Shown here: in pieces, positions 23,790-37,229 of the stretch | How the letters are laid out: each line of letters opens with the position of its first letter | How positions within the stretch are numbered: position 1 is the stretch's first letter | DNA from: Branchiostoma belcheri | Taxonomy: Eukaryota; Chordata; Leptocardii; Amphioxiformes; Branchiostomatidae | Direction of reading: 5' to 3' | Length of the DNA: 64,000 nucleotides | NCBI RefSeq assembly: GCF_001625305.1 | Contig: NW_017803965.1 | Span: 1 to 64,000, forward strand | Program-made: the position numbers and the translations under genes | The notes under the pieces: model-generated | Told to the model about the DNA's origin: nothing | Databases searched by the model: none | What the model saw: the letters and a program-made list of their open reading frames with translations, nothing else

Positions 23790-24017
23790 GTTGACCTGTC
23801 TGTATTAGCTCAGTGACTAGAACATTATGTATTAGCCTAGTATAGTACCCTTGTATGTTCCTTATGTATGTATGTCTAAGTCAAGTAGTGCATCTTTTGT
23901 CTCCAATTTTCTATATACGTTTGTTATGTGTCTGTCATACTCAGTATCTTGACCTGTACCTAGCCCGTCGTGGCATGAATGTACAATAAAGGTATCTCAA
24001 TTTCAATTTCAATTTCA
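23790..24017 (+). mobile_element. LINE 3' end fragment
   Basis: Ends CTTGACCTGTACCTAGC... TGTACAATAAAGGTATCTCA followed by an AATTTC tail. It matches the 3' end of the fragment at 6220-6276. No ORF remains. Confidence 0.55.
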
Positions 24018-24269
24018 ATATTAGAGTTAGAGTTAGGGTTATAATTGGGATCATTGCTAGGGTTAGACTTAAGATTGGGGATAGGTTGGGTTTAGTCTAC
24101 CACATCACAACTAAACCCCCTCAAACCCCTTGTCTCATATTAGAAACCCCTGATTTGGGAGTCATGTATTTGGCAGAGTGATGTATATGGCTTGGTACAG
24201 GCAGAATCAGTGACTTTGCCTGGCCGCGATCTCTACCCTGACGTTTACTACACGCACATATGCGTGGTA

Positions 24270-27200
24270 CTACTCAAAATCAAACTCCAGACCAGTCCCA
24301 GCCAGCCTGAGCTTGTGCTTGTCATCATAGGCTTCATTTTTCTCCGGTGTGAACATGCTCTTCCAATCGCCAATGACACCTGCAAGGAAAGAAAACCAAT
24401 GCAACATCCCATTATTATCGATAGTATGTAGTGTTCTTGTGGTTTGTTGTTTGTTTGTGTTTGTTTGTTTGTTTGTTAACACGATTATTCTAAAACAAGG
24501 CTTAAATAATTTGTCTTATGTGGGTAGGTCTTGTTGGGACCCCAAAATGACAACTGTTATTACACACAGTGCTACATAATCAAAACATGTGCAAGTACAA
24601 GTCTACACCATCGATACCATGTGCATGTGCGAGTACAAGTCTACACAACACCATGTGCATGTGCAAGTACAAGTCTACTCCATCTTACAGCTATCGAATA
24701 CGGCGATATAATGTGTAGTTTTTTTTAAATTTCTAATTATAATTTGATAATCAGGCAACTTACCTTTTCTGCAGATGTTTTCTTTCATAACTGATCCTGA
24801 ATTGCTCCAGGCTGCCTTTAGAGTGTTAAATGTGCATGAATCGGCAATGTTGGTGACGGCAGCGTCGTCTAGGCTGGTCTCCAGGAAGGATGCGACTTCG
24901 CTGACCACACTGCGCAGGTCCTATGAGAACAACAAACACAATCACTCAATTGTCAGTCATTTCAACTTAAAAGCTGTATTTTTTAAAGAGTATGTTTAGT
25001 ACAACACCACATTGGCATAAACTAATGCTCAATGAAGAAGCATCTCTTCTTCCCGTAATGCTGAGGTCACAATTCCCACACGGGGCCCGGCCGGGCAGCT
25101 TTGGGGAACGAAAATTACGATATAAAAGACAACAAAGCACAGAAAGGTTTTTGATGATAATCATACACACAATTTCTGTATATTCATGATATGGATTGTT
25201 AAAACAGTCGGCCGGGCCCCGGTTTGGAAAATGTGACCTTGGCATAAGTCAGAAAAATCAAGCTAAGGCAAGTTTGAATAACTGACCCAGTACCCGAAGC
25301 AGGGGTTACAAAGTATATGTACATAACCATGGTGAATTGGAAAATGAACATGTAAGTGTAGAAGATATTTTACCTTCTTCATGTCTTCATACTTCAGGAA
25401 GAGAAAATGGCGGTCATCCTTCATCTGCCACCAGCCGAGGACGTGGTCGTAGAAGTCACCAAAAATGACTTCAAGTCGGAGAAAAAATAATTATTATTTT
25501 GTTTTATTTTGGAATATTAGATAGTAATGACTACCATTTAGCTGATTCGTTACCATTCATTAATATATGATATCATATACGTAAAGTATTTTGACGAATG
25601 TCTTTATCTTTGCCAAGATGGATCTGTTTTCATGTCGGCATGTGTTTGTGGGTTCATGGGATTGTTTAGATTTGTAGAGGGGATAATTCGAGAGAATGGC
25701 ACGTTTCGTGTAAGACATCACCAAATTACCGGTGCGCACAGCCAGGCACGCGGAGCCATGCAAGCTCACATCCCGACCGTAAGTGCCATCCCCCCCCCCA
25801 CCGGCATTAATGCACCAGCCTACATAACGTAATTTGGACACTGATCGTCAATATTTTAACTTGACACTTGGTCATGAGATTCTTGTTGTATAGATTGAAA
25901 CCACATTGCTTGTTGCGTTGACGTACCTTTTCCTTTAAGGAAGTTGTCTGCATAGGCTTCCCAAGATTCGTAACGTTTAGGGACAACATCGCCGGGGCGG
26001 CTGTACTCCTTGAACATTTTCTTCTCGTAGTGGTAAAAAGACACAGCCGTGTCTTTTGGATTCCTCATCACTACTATCACTTTTATCTGGAAACAAAGGA
26101 AAGAAGACTCCAAGTAAAGACATTTTCCAAAATATTTTTTAAATCTTATAATATGTATTTTGCATAATTGTCATACAAATGTATCGGTGAAAGAAGCAAA
26201 ACAGTGTAAGACCTATTAAATCGACGGACAAACGCCAGATGCATGGTTCAAAATTTCAAAGCCCAAGTGCGCATGCGCGGCAAGATGCATTGTGGGTAAG
26301 AAGATCAGATTTGAATTTTCTGAGGCAGGCAAAACACTTCTGGATATGTCAGAGACCTTCACATTTCATTATCAGTCATTTACCCAAGGCCTTAATGCCC
26401 ATTAGTAAAATGTAGTAGACTAAACGTCAGTTTTCTTTCCAATGACGTGCACAAACCTCGGTTGCAGCGTTCAAAAATAAGACTGACTATGGCTATCGAC
26501 TATAGAGTGTAACGTCTCTCAATTGTCTCAATATGTTATATTATACCGTACCTTAGAAACTTACACAATTCTATCTTCATTTTTGTATAATCTTCCCCTT
26601 TTAGTAAATCTTGATGAGTGTACTTGGGTAGAAGCAAGGGGTTTCCTTGGGAGAAGAGTGCATTTCAAGGTTAGACAAAGGTAGTGACAAAACAATACCT
26701 TTCCTGTTGGATTGGCGACCATTTTGGGGGCCAGCTGCCGTTGTAGGTGTGTGTGGATTATACGTGGAGATGGCGCGTCCTTTATAAGTTCGTGACGTGG
26801 TTTTTCGTCAAGCCCTGGCATCTGCAGTTCGAAACACCACATGGAGTGTTCTTCAGGAGTAGCCATCTTTCCTGCAGCTTTCATGACCTTGCTCACTATT
26901 TCCATCATCCAGTTCGTACCTGATAAAACAACATGCACATCCAGGGGCACATTAATGCCCTGTCAAATACCAAACTACAACATGTAGTAGCAAAATGCAT
27001 CAACTAACATTGAAAGGACTTCTAACATGGGTTCTATAACTACTCTTTACTAACTTCGATGCAAACCTATTTGTTTGTTTTGTCGGAAATTGGTAAGAGC
27101 TTTTTTTTAATGTTTTATGATTATCCCACGACATTTGGTTTCTCTTGCTTCCAGAAGGTTGCAAAGATAGATTCTTTATTGACACAACAAAAAAGTACAG

Positions 27201-28769
27201 AGACTTTTGTATGGTATTTTACAACTTAACTAAAGATCTAACAAGGAGAAGTCGTAGACATCATCCCTCCATGAAATAGCTTTTTATTTTGTAATCTTTT
27301 GGTGTATTTCAATAGAGATATTATGAGTCAAACTTTGTTTTTATCAGCAGAATGATTTGTGGTGGCACTTTGTATTTATCAAGCTGTCATGTGCAGGCGT
27401 TTAGTGTCTTGTTACCATGGCCAGCAGGTCATTTGCCTGTACATGTAGGTCAATGACCAGACAGGCAAATGACCTGCAGACCAGACAAACAAGATTTATT
27501 ACCTCAGTCCTGACATCAACAGCCTCACTACAGAGCACACTCTAGCCATGAGAAAGGAATTTCAATGATACACAAAATTTCACCTTCAAATTACCCACCA
27601 TCTGCAGACACAAATTTGAACAACTGACTAAACATGTACATCACAGACGCTACTTTGGATCAATAAACTATCATTGACAGCACACCATTCAATGACCCAA
27701 ACACAACCAGACTATATTTCCTGCAGACTCTGTCTAGGGGTAAAAATAGATAGGGCTGCCTGGGTCTGACCTGCCAGCTGGAGGTATAAACAAAAACACT
27801 CTGTCCCAAGTTTGGGGTCAAACAGACCATCCTATTATGAAATAGGGGTGAAAATGTGAAAATCCTTTTAAATTAAGCAATAAAATATGCGACAACCTGC
27901 TAATGCACTCCAAAACACAAAGAGACTCAACAACTACCCACATACCTAATATCATACCAAACCATCCCCCAGATTTTCCAAACATTCAACACAAAAAGTC
28001 CAACATTAAACATTTTGTAAATATCAAACGCAAACAGCTAGGGGACCCAAATTTAAACCACTAAACCATGGTAATAACAACAACACGCTACCTTAATATC
28101 GCACAAACAGTCCATAACGCGAAAACAATAGAATAAAAAAATTAAACTGCAGTACCAAGGTCAATCACCAGGGGCTCAAAGTCAACCTAAACAATCTCCA
28201 AGGCCCCATCCATCAATCTGCCAAATATCGTACAGTTCCTTCTCACCGATCTTCAGATATCAGACCAAACATGAAACGGAGTAAAAACAATACCCTCATT
28301 TACATGGAGGGTAACAAAGCTAAATACATGTGTGAATAACGCTATCTTAAGTACAGAGTATATGTATGATGTAACAATAAAGGTTAACTATTCTCTAACA
28401 TGTGTTCTCTAAGATCGAAACATTCTTTAATGTATTTTCCTATTTGAACACTGTATTGGTTATCTCCCCTGAGAATTTAGTTGCATTTCTCTATAGCATC
28501 TAACGTATTGAAATCAATTGTATATATATATATTTAGCCGCTGACAACGCAGATTGGGTTGACCCTGATCAAAGGTGTGACCGCTTCCAAATGCGACAAA
28601 TTACAAAGTTCTAGAGAAAGATACACAAAGAAAGATACAGCTCACCTGTTTTTGGGTAGGTCACGATGAAAATATCGTCATCTCGGACAGGGTAGTCAGG
28701 AATAGCATCCAAAGTTTCCTTAGAAATTTCACCAGGAAACATAATGCCTTGGTACTCGTGTTCCGGCAT
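24270..28769 (-). CDS. Cytosolic sulfotransferase, copy 3
   Basis: Six exons read on the minus strand: 28646-28769, 26699-26919, 25927-26086, 25374-25468, 24764-24920 and 24270-24379, total 867 nt, 288 residues. All splice sites and frames are intact, and motifs match copy 2 (TYPKTG, IIHTHL, RNPKDTAVSFYHY, RKGVIGDWK). It is the inverted partner of copy 2, sharing introns and flanks. Intron 1 is enlarged to 1.7 kb by an insertion at about 27167-28530. Differences in exon 1 include Met for Arg in the QGIRFPG segment and Ala for Val before IPDYP. Likely active; the substrate is unknown. Confidence 0.92.
27167..28530 (-). mobile_element. Unclassified 1.36-kb insertion in SULT copy 3 intron 1
   Basis: Comparison with copies 2 and 4 shows that about 1.36 kb replaces about 23 bp. 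On the minus strand the 27167 end reads ...GTGTCAATAAAGAATCTAT, like a retroelement 3' end. An inverted repeat, GCAGGTCATTTGCCTG against CAGGCAAATGACCTGC, lies at about 27424-27476. No ORF or family is recognised. Confidence 0.55.
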
Positions 28770-29269
28770 GTTTACAGCGCTTTGGTGTCCCTTATATAAC
28801 CTGAAAATTGACGTGAATTGGCAAAAAGGAAGAAAAACAGTTGCTTGACCAGTACAACTGCGAAATAATATGATTCATTTGCTTTAGGATAGGTATGCAG
28901 AGTTAGAAAAGTGTGCGTAATGGTACCCCCAAGCAGACTACGTTTCAAATGGTAGCAATATTTGAAAGGGCACAGACAGGTCAACACGACAACTAGGCCA
29001 ACCTGTTTACAACATTGCCAAATAAGAAATATTAATTCTTTCCACGTATTTGCTCATCTACGGTTTAAATCACAGTATAAACAACATATTGACAAACTAC
29101 CCTTGTAGCAAATGATACATACTTCTTGTTAAGGAGACAGATGATTCTTCCTGGGATCCCCTGCTTCGCTGACCCGTATATAAACAAACGGGCTGGATAA
29201 ACATCATTGATTGCTCACATGTAGAACGTTCACCCCTGACCGACAAGGCACTTAAGGTGAGCTTTTACA

Positions 29270-30430
29270 TAAGTTACGCGAGGTGCGGAAACGTTCGTTC
29301 GGACGTGTATGATAACGGGCGCCGGGCACAACTCCCTCTGTGACACGTACTAAGTACATAGCCAATGTCAAAACCCTTCAATCCGTATATAACTTTGCCC
29401 AGCGATGCCGTATCATGTTGAAACTTAACACAATGCTAGTAGTGTTTGAAATCTACTAGATACTTGTGGATATGTATGTGATGCTAGTATATTGGATTTT
29501 TTGGTTAAAAATGCACATTTTGGTTAAAAAATACATAGCTCACTTCATATACTCACAACACTATTGGCATCTATATTCTGCAAGATAAGGGTTCACCTCC
29601 AATACTTTTACCTTGTCCGCGGCTATTTTGGTTTTAGTGTTGGGATCTTTTAAAAATGTATTCAAAAATGTCCCTTTTGCTCTTTTTGGCCTCAAAAACG
29701 TTAAAACGTTTACCGTGTTGATATCAAATGGTTTGCTGACAATAGTATAGTCATAAAGGACATTGTCCATCGACTAATTCTTTTGTTTAAAGTTTAAAAC
29801 ATTCTGTGTTTTGTTTAATATAAACGAAAAGGTGTAAATCTTGTGTATGAAAACCTACGATAACATCCCATTTGTATAGTTTATAAACTGAAAAGAAGTT
29901 TGCGTAATATATTTAAAATGTACTTTCTTTGGCATCTCAAAATGGCTTATTGGATACTTTCCTGAACATCTTGACAAAAAAATAATTTCTGTATACAAAT
30001 AAAGCATTAGACCCACTGGTGCAAAACCACACCATAGCATCTTCCAGTACCACTATGGCACATTTATGTCTCAGTCATGTTGTGAGGAGACCATCTGTCC
30101 AAGGAGATCGCTTTTCTTCGGTCCCCTGGGTGGTCGCCTTGGGCAGGTTTGACTGTATATGTATTACACGACACTGCTGTTCATGTGCTAGTAGATATCT
30201 TTCAGCACATTGCTGTTTCTCCCAAGTCAACGTGCCAAAAAGTGGAAATAAGAGCTGGTAGCCAGACCATGTATTATTTTATTGTACATCTCAACCCTCC
30301 TCCACCAAAGGCTATTGACATGTTCTTCAGATGTAATATTATGCATGTTTGTTTGTCTTTACAACTGAACTGAATGTGTGATACTCCCCAAATAATAACC
30401 TTGGACTAAGACAAGGCCTACCCAGCACTA
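29270..30430 (-). repeat. Inverted copy of the inter-SULT segment
   Basis: This stretch between the two leftward SULT genes mirrors 16620-17770 between the two rightward genes, including an identical-looking non-conserved ORF (29561-29770 and 17288-17497). It shows that a two-gene unit, not single genes, was inverted and duplicated. No gene is recognised inside. Confidence 0.8.
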
Positions 30431-31579
30431 GACTTGATTTCGTGTGTTCCTGTGTTATTGCATATACTAGTATATCAATGAATTTACTTGCTTGACAATC
30501 AGGATTCACTCCCCAGATGAGATAGGGATCTCTACCGGTGTTGAGCCAAATCCTTGATCTGTCACATACGTGAGAGGTAAGGTGTTAGGGCTATGGTTAA
30601 AGTTAGGGGCTGGTGTTCGGGTTCGGGTTAGGGTTCGGAATCATCGTTCAGGGCTAGGGGTACGACTTACGATTGGGGTTATGTTAGGTTTAGTCTCCCA
30701 CATCACCACTTAACCCCTCCAATCCCCTTGTCTTGGGTATATTAGAAACCCCCAAGTAGTGTCGGAGTCATGTATTTGGCAGGGTGATGCATATGGCTTG
30801 ACACAGGCAGAATCAGTGACTCAGCCGGGCCGCGACCTCTATCCTAACATTTGCTACACGCACATATGCACGGTACTACTCAAAATCAAACTCCAGACCA
30901 GTCCCATCCAGCCTGAGCTTGTGCTTGGCATCATAGGCTTCATTTTGCTCCGGCGTGAACATGCTCTTCCAATCGCCAATGATACCTGCAAGGAAAGAAA
31001 CCAATGCAACATCCCATTATTACTGATAGTGTTCTTGTGGTTTGTTGTTTGTGTGCGTTTGTTTGTTAACACAAGGCTTAAATAATTTGTCTTCTGTGGG
31101 TAGGTCTTGATGGGACCCCAAAATGACAACTGTTATTGCACGCAGTGCTACATAATCAAAACATGTGCAAGTACAAGTCTACACCATCGATATCATGTGC
31201 ATGTGCAAGTACAAGTCTATTACAGCTATCGAATACGGCGATATAATGTGTAGTTTTTTAATTTATAAATATAATTAGGCAACTTACCTTTTCTGCAGAT
31301 GTTTTCTTTCATAACTGATCCTGAATTGCTCCAGGCTGCCTTTAGAGTGTTAAAAGTGCATGACTCGGCAATGTTGGTGACGGCAGCGTCGTCTAGGCTG
31401 GTCTCCAGGAAAGAAGCGACCTCGCTGACCACACTGCGCAGGTCCTGTGATAACAACAAACGCAATCACTCAATTGTTAGTCATTTTAATTTAAAAGCTG
31501 TATTTTTTAAAAAGTATGTTTAGTACAACACCACATTGGCCACTTGGCATAAACTTAATGCCAAGGACCCGTCACAATC

Positions 31580-32541
31580 CTCGGAGCACAACCGCAAGGT
31601 AGGGGCAAAACCCACTGGCGCTTGTACCCACGTACCAATCAAGACCGCCTAGCTCTGGTACAAGCAGGAGCTATCACACTCCGTGGGCAAGAAGCCTCAT
31701 TGCTTCGAAAAACGCGTTCGTTGTAAGGCCGGGGGCAACAACAACAAGAGTCATTGTAAGCAACGTGCCGCTGTCGTACGACAATGAAGAAATAAGCAAG
31801 ACTCTAACCACAAGGGGCTACAAGTTGATGAGCAGGGTGATATATGAAAGAGCTAGGAACAAAGAAGGCAAACTTACACGGTTTCTGACTGGCAGAAGAT
31901 TTGTGTATATTGAAAAACCCAGCACACCGCTCCCTCCCAAGATATCTGTAGGAGCCTTTGTAGCTGAGTTTTACCACAGAGAACAGAAAGAGGCCGGTCG
32001 GTCCAGAGCACAAAAATGCAGCAATTGCCTTCAGGAAGGGCACCACAGAAGCATGTGTGAAAATGAGATCATCTGGCACCAGTGTAAGAAACCTGGGCAC
32101 AGGAGAGGTGATCCAGCATGCGAGCTGGAGAATGGAGAAGTCACCATCACCAGTGTAGCCGAGACCAACACCGGCTACACAAGCAACAGTCCTGCAGCAC
32201 CTGAGGTGGAGCGTAGACAGGAGAGTGACACAGGAGACGAGGCCTCTGAAGCGGACGAGACGGATGGAGAGCCTATCCTGGACAACCCGGAGGGAAGAAC
32301 AGAAACCAGACAACCCAGAGGACGTGGATACTCAACAAGAAGCAGGACTCATACTAGTAGCAACGTAAACAACCAGAAACACGCAAGGGACAATAACTGT
32401 GACAATAACACCCCTGATACACATGTAGATGACCAGCGAGACTCAACACAGCCATCAATTGAACTGTGGCTAAAAGAACAGAGAAAGGCAAAAGGGAAAC
32501 AAGGTGCGAGAGGAAGTAAGTTGAAGAAAAAAGCTACATAA
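31580..32541 (+). pseudogene. LINE ORF1 (gag-like, CCHC zinc knuckles)
   Basis: The main frame to TAA at 32539-32541 gives VIVSNVPLSYDNEEI (an RRM-like start), a basic region, and tandem zinc-knuckle sequences from CSNCLQEGHHRSMC to HQCKKPGHRRGDPAC. A charged, low-complexity C-terminus follows. The frame continues upstream of the first ATG: THWRLYPRTNQDRLALVQAG and ITLRGQEASLL lie in a second frame joined by a frameshift near 31700. ORF1 is thus 5'-truncated and broken. It would bind LINE RNA in the particle; here it is inactive. Confidence 0.75.
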
Positions 32542-32609
32542 ATTCTGTAAACAACATATCATGTTGTCAGAGGTTTCCACTTCAAAATTACACAAATGCA
32601 TAAACCACA

Positions 32610-35600
32610 ATGAATACATGTAATAAAATAAAACTGATTTCCTTTAACTGTAGAGGAATCAGATCATACAGTAAAAGACTTAAGATTATATCTTGGCTAA
32701 AAAAGAAAAAGGCTGACATATGCCTATTACAGGAAACTTACCTGACAAATGATATGAAACATACTATTGATAAGCAATGGACAGGTAAAACCATACACTC
32801 ATTTGGTACAAACCATAGTAGAGGTGTAAGTATTCTCTTTGACAGTAAACTACCTGTGGAAATCCTGGAGCAAAAAACAGACACTGAAGGAAGAAAAATT
32901 GCTGTCAACATCAAATTATATAAGGAAAAATACACTCTACTATGTCTATATGCACCAAATGGGCAAAAGGATAGAAATGTTTTCTTCCATGATATTCAAG
33001 AATGGTTACAAGATTGGAATTGTTACTCAATGCTAGTTGGAGGTGATTCTAACTCCATTTTTGATAAAAATCTGGACAAAAATGGGGGATCCTCTTTAAC
33101 CCATGAAAAAAACCAATCTTTAAAAGACCTTTGCTCTCCTTTCGATCTTATAGACATTTTTCGTCATTTGCACCCATTAAATAAAAGTTTCACGTGGAGA
33201 CAAAAAACACATCGAATAGCATGTAGACTTGACTACTGGCTTATTTCGAACACTCTGACAGCTGACATTTTTTAGGCTGACCACTATGCCAGCATATGTA
33301 GTGACCACAGCGCTGTATACATAAATATGCACAGCAGAGAAACACCAAGGGGAAATGGTTTCTGGAAACTGAATGTAAACCTGTTAACTGATTCAGAATA
33401 TAAGAAAGAAGTAGAAAAGGTCATTAATGATACAAAAAAGGAATTGAAACATTGCACACCAGACACAATATGGGAAATATGTAAAATGAAGATTAAGGAG
33501 CTATCTATAAGCTGGTCCAAACATAAAAACAAAGAGAGAAACAAACTAGAAAAAGACCTAGAAAATAGACTAGAAAGACTAGAGAAAGAGATAGATACTG
33601 ACTTAAACCCCCAAACTCTATCTGAATATGAGTATGTTAAAACACAGTTAGAAAGTATTATTCAGGAAAAGGTAAAAGGACAGCAAATAAGAGCAAAGAC
33701 GAGATACATTATAGAAGGCGAAAAGCCAACTAAGTACTTCTTAAATTTAGAAAACAAAAAACAAAGTCAAAATTGTATAACCTCGTTAGAAAATGGGAAA
33801 ATACATGACCAAGTGGAAATACTAAAGGAATGTAGAAGTTTTTATCAGACATTATACTCCTCCAAAAATGTACCTGATGATGAAATCAAGAAATACCTCA
33901 GTTCAATCAACATCCAGAAAACTTTATCTGACGAAGAAAAGGAAAGTTGTGACAAACCAATTACATAAAAGGAATGCGAGGAAGCTGTATTGGGTATGAA
34001 ACCAGGTAAAACACCTGGATCTGATGGGCTACGACCTGAATTTTATAAACTCTTTTGGCCATCAATAGGAAGTTTAGTGCACTCTGTTATCTGTTGGTCA
34101 CTCAATGAAGGCAAGATGCCACTTTCTTTCAGAAAAGCCATGCTAAGACTAATATTCAAAAATGGGGATGAAGAAGAACTAAGAAATTGGAGGCCTATAC
34201 GCCTATTGAATACTGACTATAAAATCCTAGCTTTTGTCTTAGCTAATAGGATTAAACCTCTTCTGGGAAACCTAATTAATAAGGACCAGTGTGCCTACAT
34301 TAAAGGACGTTTTATAGGACAAAATATCAGACTAATCCAGGATGTCATAGACTTCTGTGATACTGAAAAATGCAGGGAATGGTCTTATTTTTGGATTTTG
34401 AAAAGGCATTTGATTGTATAGAACACAATTTCATATTTAAAGTACTAGAAAAATTTAACTTTGGTCATAATTTCATAAAGTGGGTTGAAACCATATACAC
34501 TGACTGCATAGCGTCAGTCATTAACAACGGCTGGAAGACAGCTAGCTTCCAAATCCAACGAGGAATAAGACATGGCTGTCCATTAAGCGCCTTGCTCTTC
34601 TTGTTTGTAGCTGAAATGCTATTCCACAGCATACAAAGCAATAAAAATATTAAAGGTATAAAGATTGATGAAGAAGAGATCAAACTCTGCCAAGTAGCAG
34701 ATGACACTACATTATTCTTGTCAACTGAGGAATCATATGAAGCACTTAGATATATTAGATCTTTTTCATGTGTTGCTGGACCCAATTTAAATAGTGCCAA
34801 GACAAAAGGGTTATGGATAGGTACATGGAAGACCAAAAAGAAAGAAATAGGGGGAATTACATGGCCTTCAATACCAATAAAAACTCTGGGAGTGTACTTT
34901 GGTCATTGTAGTAAGAGTCTAATGAAATTAAACTGGGAAGACAAAGTGAGACAGATAAAAACAATACTTAACACCTGGAGAGAAAGAAATCTTACTCTTT
35001 TTGGAAAAATCACTATTGTAAAATCCTTAGCAGCAGCTAAGGTAACATATATTATGAATGCTTTGCCAGCTCCCTTGCATATTTTGAAGGAGCTCAATAC
35101 TGCCTTCTTTAATTTTGTATGGGGGGGAAAGGGAGATAGAATAAAAAGAAAACAATAATTGGAAATTACAACCAAGGTGGACTTAGAATGTTGGATATAT
35201 ACAGTGTTAAGGACGCCCTACTTGCCTCATGGGCCAAACGTTTATGTAATGGTAGTGGCTCCTGGAGATGTATACCTTCTCACTACCTGTCAGCAGTGAT
35301 GGGAAGTGTAAACCTAGCCTTTCAAATGAACTGGACTGAAGAAAAATATTTGGACAAGTTACCTACTTTTTACAAACAGATCATTGCTGCTTGGCAAAAA
35401 GCAAATGTTGTTTGTTTAAAACCACATACAGCACATGACATTCAAAACCAAGTTATCTGGGGGAACAGACATGTGATGTCAAAAGGTAAACCCCTGTTTT
35501 ACTCACACTGGATTAAGTCTGGTTTTATTTATATAAGGGACATATTGCATGATGGTAAACTTATATCAGATGAGACCTGTTTTCAGAAGTTGATAATGAA

Positions 35601-36334
35601 GAAAAACTGGGCTTGTGAGCTCCTGGCTCTAAAACAAGCTATACCTAGACAGTGGAAATGTGGGACTTTTAATGTATTAAAGAAGAAAGGCGAAACATTG
35701 CCCACTTTGTATGTCGTTTCTGCAAAAAAAGGTAAAAACTGTAGACACTATTAAAACCTCTGATTTGTATCAAAACTTTGTTCAACAAAGATTCATATCA
35801 CCATACGTAGAAAAAAAATGGGAAAGATTTTTCGAGTGCGAATTGAGGTGGAGAGACGTGTGGCAAAACCAAACAAATCCTGCATTGGGAGCACGTGTGT
35901 CACAAATTAATTATAAAATATTGCATGAAATACTACCTTGTGGAAAATTTTTATATGTTTGGAAAAATATGTCGAGCACATGTAATGTATGTAATTGTGT
36001 TGAAGACTACGAGCATTTGTTTTTAAAGTGTAAAAGATTGACAAATTTCTTGGGAAACTTGATATTTAAGTGTTTTAAATGTACTGTAATAGTAAATCTG
36101 AGAGAAATTGTACTGGGATACAAAACAAATTATTTGAACTCATCTGGAATATACGAAATAATCAACTTATTAATAGGTATTGCAAAGAATGTCATATTTA
36201 AGAACTGGTGTAATAACAGAAACAATGACAAATACACATCAATAGATCTATACTGTATTTTCAAATCAGAAATCATTGTATACTTCAAAGCAGTAAACAA
36301 CAGAATGTACAAACATGTTCTTTGTAACTTGTAA
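32610..36334 (+). pseudogene. LINE ORF2 (endonuclease and reverse transcriptase)
   Basis: The APE-type endonuclease (about 32630-33330) shows SFNCRGIRS, LLQETYL, LYAPNG and SDHSAV. The reverse transcriptase (about 33980-34900) shows PGKTPGSDGL, RNWRPI, DFEKAFD, GCPLSALLF and VADDTTLFL. A C-terminal Cys-rich part has CNVCNCVEDYEHLFLKC. In-frame stops at 33273-33275 (TAG) and 33966-33968 (TAA), and frameshifts near 34370, 35155 and 35730 (an A run), disable it. The gene would nick target DNA and copy LINE RNA. The Tx1/L1 assignment rests on the RT block order and zinc-knuckle ORF1. Confidence 0.88.
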
Positions 36335-37067
36335 ACTTTGTATTTATGTATACATGTATGTGATGTAATGTTGCTTTTTATGAATAAAATTTTGAAAAAA
36401 AAAACTTAATGCTCACGGAAGAAGCAATTCTCTTCCTCCTAATGCTGAGGTCACAATTCCCACACGGGGCCCGGCCGGGCAGCTTTGGGGAACGAAAAGT
36501 ACGATATAAAAGACAACAAAGCACAGAAAGGTTTTTGATGATAATCATGGGCACAATTTCTGTATATTCATGATATGGATTGTTAAAACAGCCCGGCCGG
36601 ACCCAGGTTTGGAAATGTGACCTTGGCATAAGTAAGAAAAATCAAGCTAAGGCAAGTTTGAATAACTGACCCAGTACCCGAAGCAGGGGTTACGAAGGAT
36701 ACATAACCATGGTGAAATAAAAAATGAACATGTAAGTGATGAAGAAATTTTACCTTCTTCATATCTTCATACTTCAGGAAGAGAAAATGGCGGTCATCCT
36801 TCATCTGCCACCAGCCGAGGGCGTGGTCGTAGACGTCACCAAAAATGCCTTCAAGTCGGAAAAAAAGTATTACTTTGTTTTGTTTTGGAATATTAGATAG
36901 TTATGACTACCATTTAGCTGATTCGTTACCATTCATTAATATATGATATCATATACGTAAAGTATTTTGACGAATGTCTTTATCTTTGCCAAGATGGATC
37001 TGTTTTCATGTCGGCATGTGGGTTCATGGGATTGTTTAGATTTGTAGAGGGGATAATTCGAGAGAAT

Positions 37068-37229
37068 TGGTATTGGTGCGCCAGCCACTTTCATTTTATG
37101 TTAATGCTATACTTTATGTCATCTTTATGTTTACATTTGTATTATGTTTTATGAGCAGCGGATTTACATAAGCACAACAAGTGCTTCCTATCCAATGCTC
37201 AAAAATCCATGTGAATAAAATAAAATAAA
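37068..37229 (+). mobile_element. Short retro-insert with 13-bp target duplication
   Basis: A 162-bp insertion absent from SULT copies 2 and 3, ending GTGAATAAAATAAAATAAAA and flanked by AATTCGAGAGAAT (37055-37067 and 37230-37242). The tail and target duplication indicate a severely 5'-truncated LINE 3' end. Confidence 0.8.

Larger units (their letters stand above)
31562..36401 (+). mobile_element. Tx1/L1-like LINE, 5'-truncated, in SULT copy 4 intron 4
   Basis: Flanked by the target duplication AAACTTAATGC (31551-31561 and 36402-36412); copies 1-3 give the empty site. It ends in AATAAAATTTTG and poly(A), with two ORFs in the usual order. The 5' end begins inside ORF1, as expected for incomplete target-primed reverse transcription. 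The limited number of lesions suggests a fairly young insertion. Antisense ORFs across it are shadows. Confidence 0.9.

Noticed and set aside
32610..33275. Endonuclease ORF as a free-standing host gene
   Set aside because: It continues in the same frame after a TAG into the LINE ORF2; flanking target duplications define the whole as a LINE.
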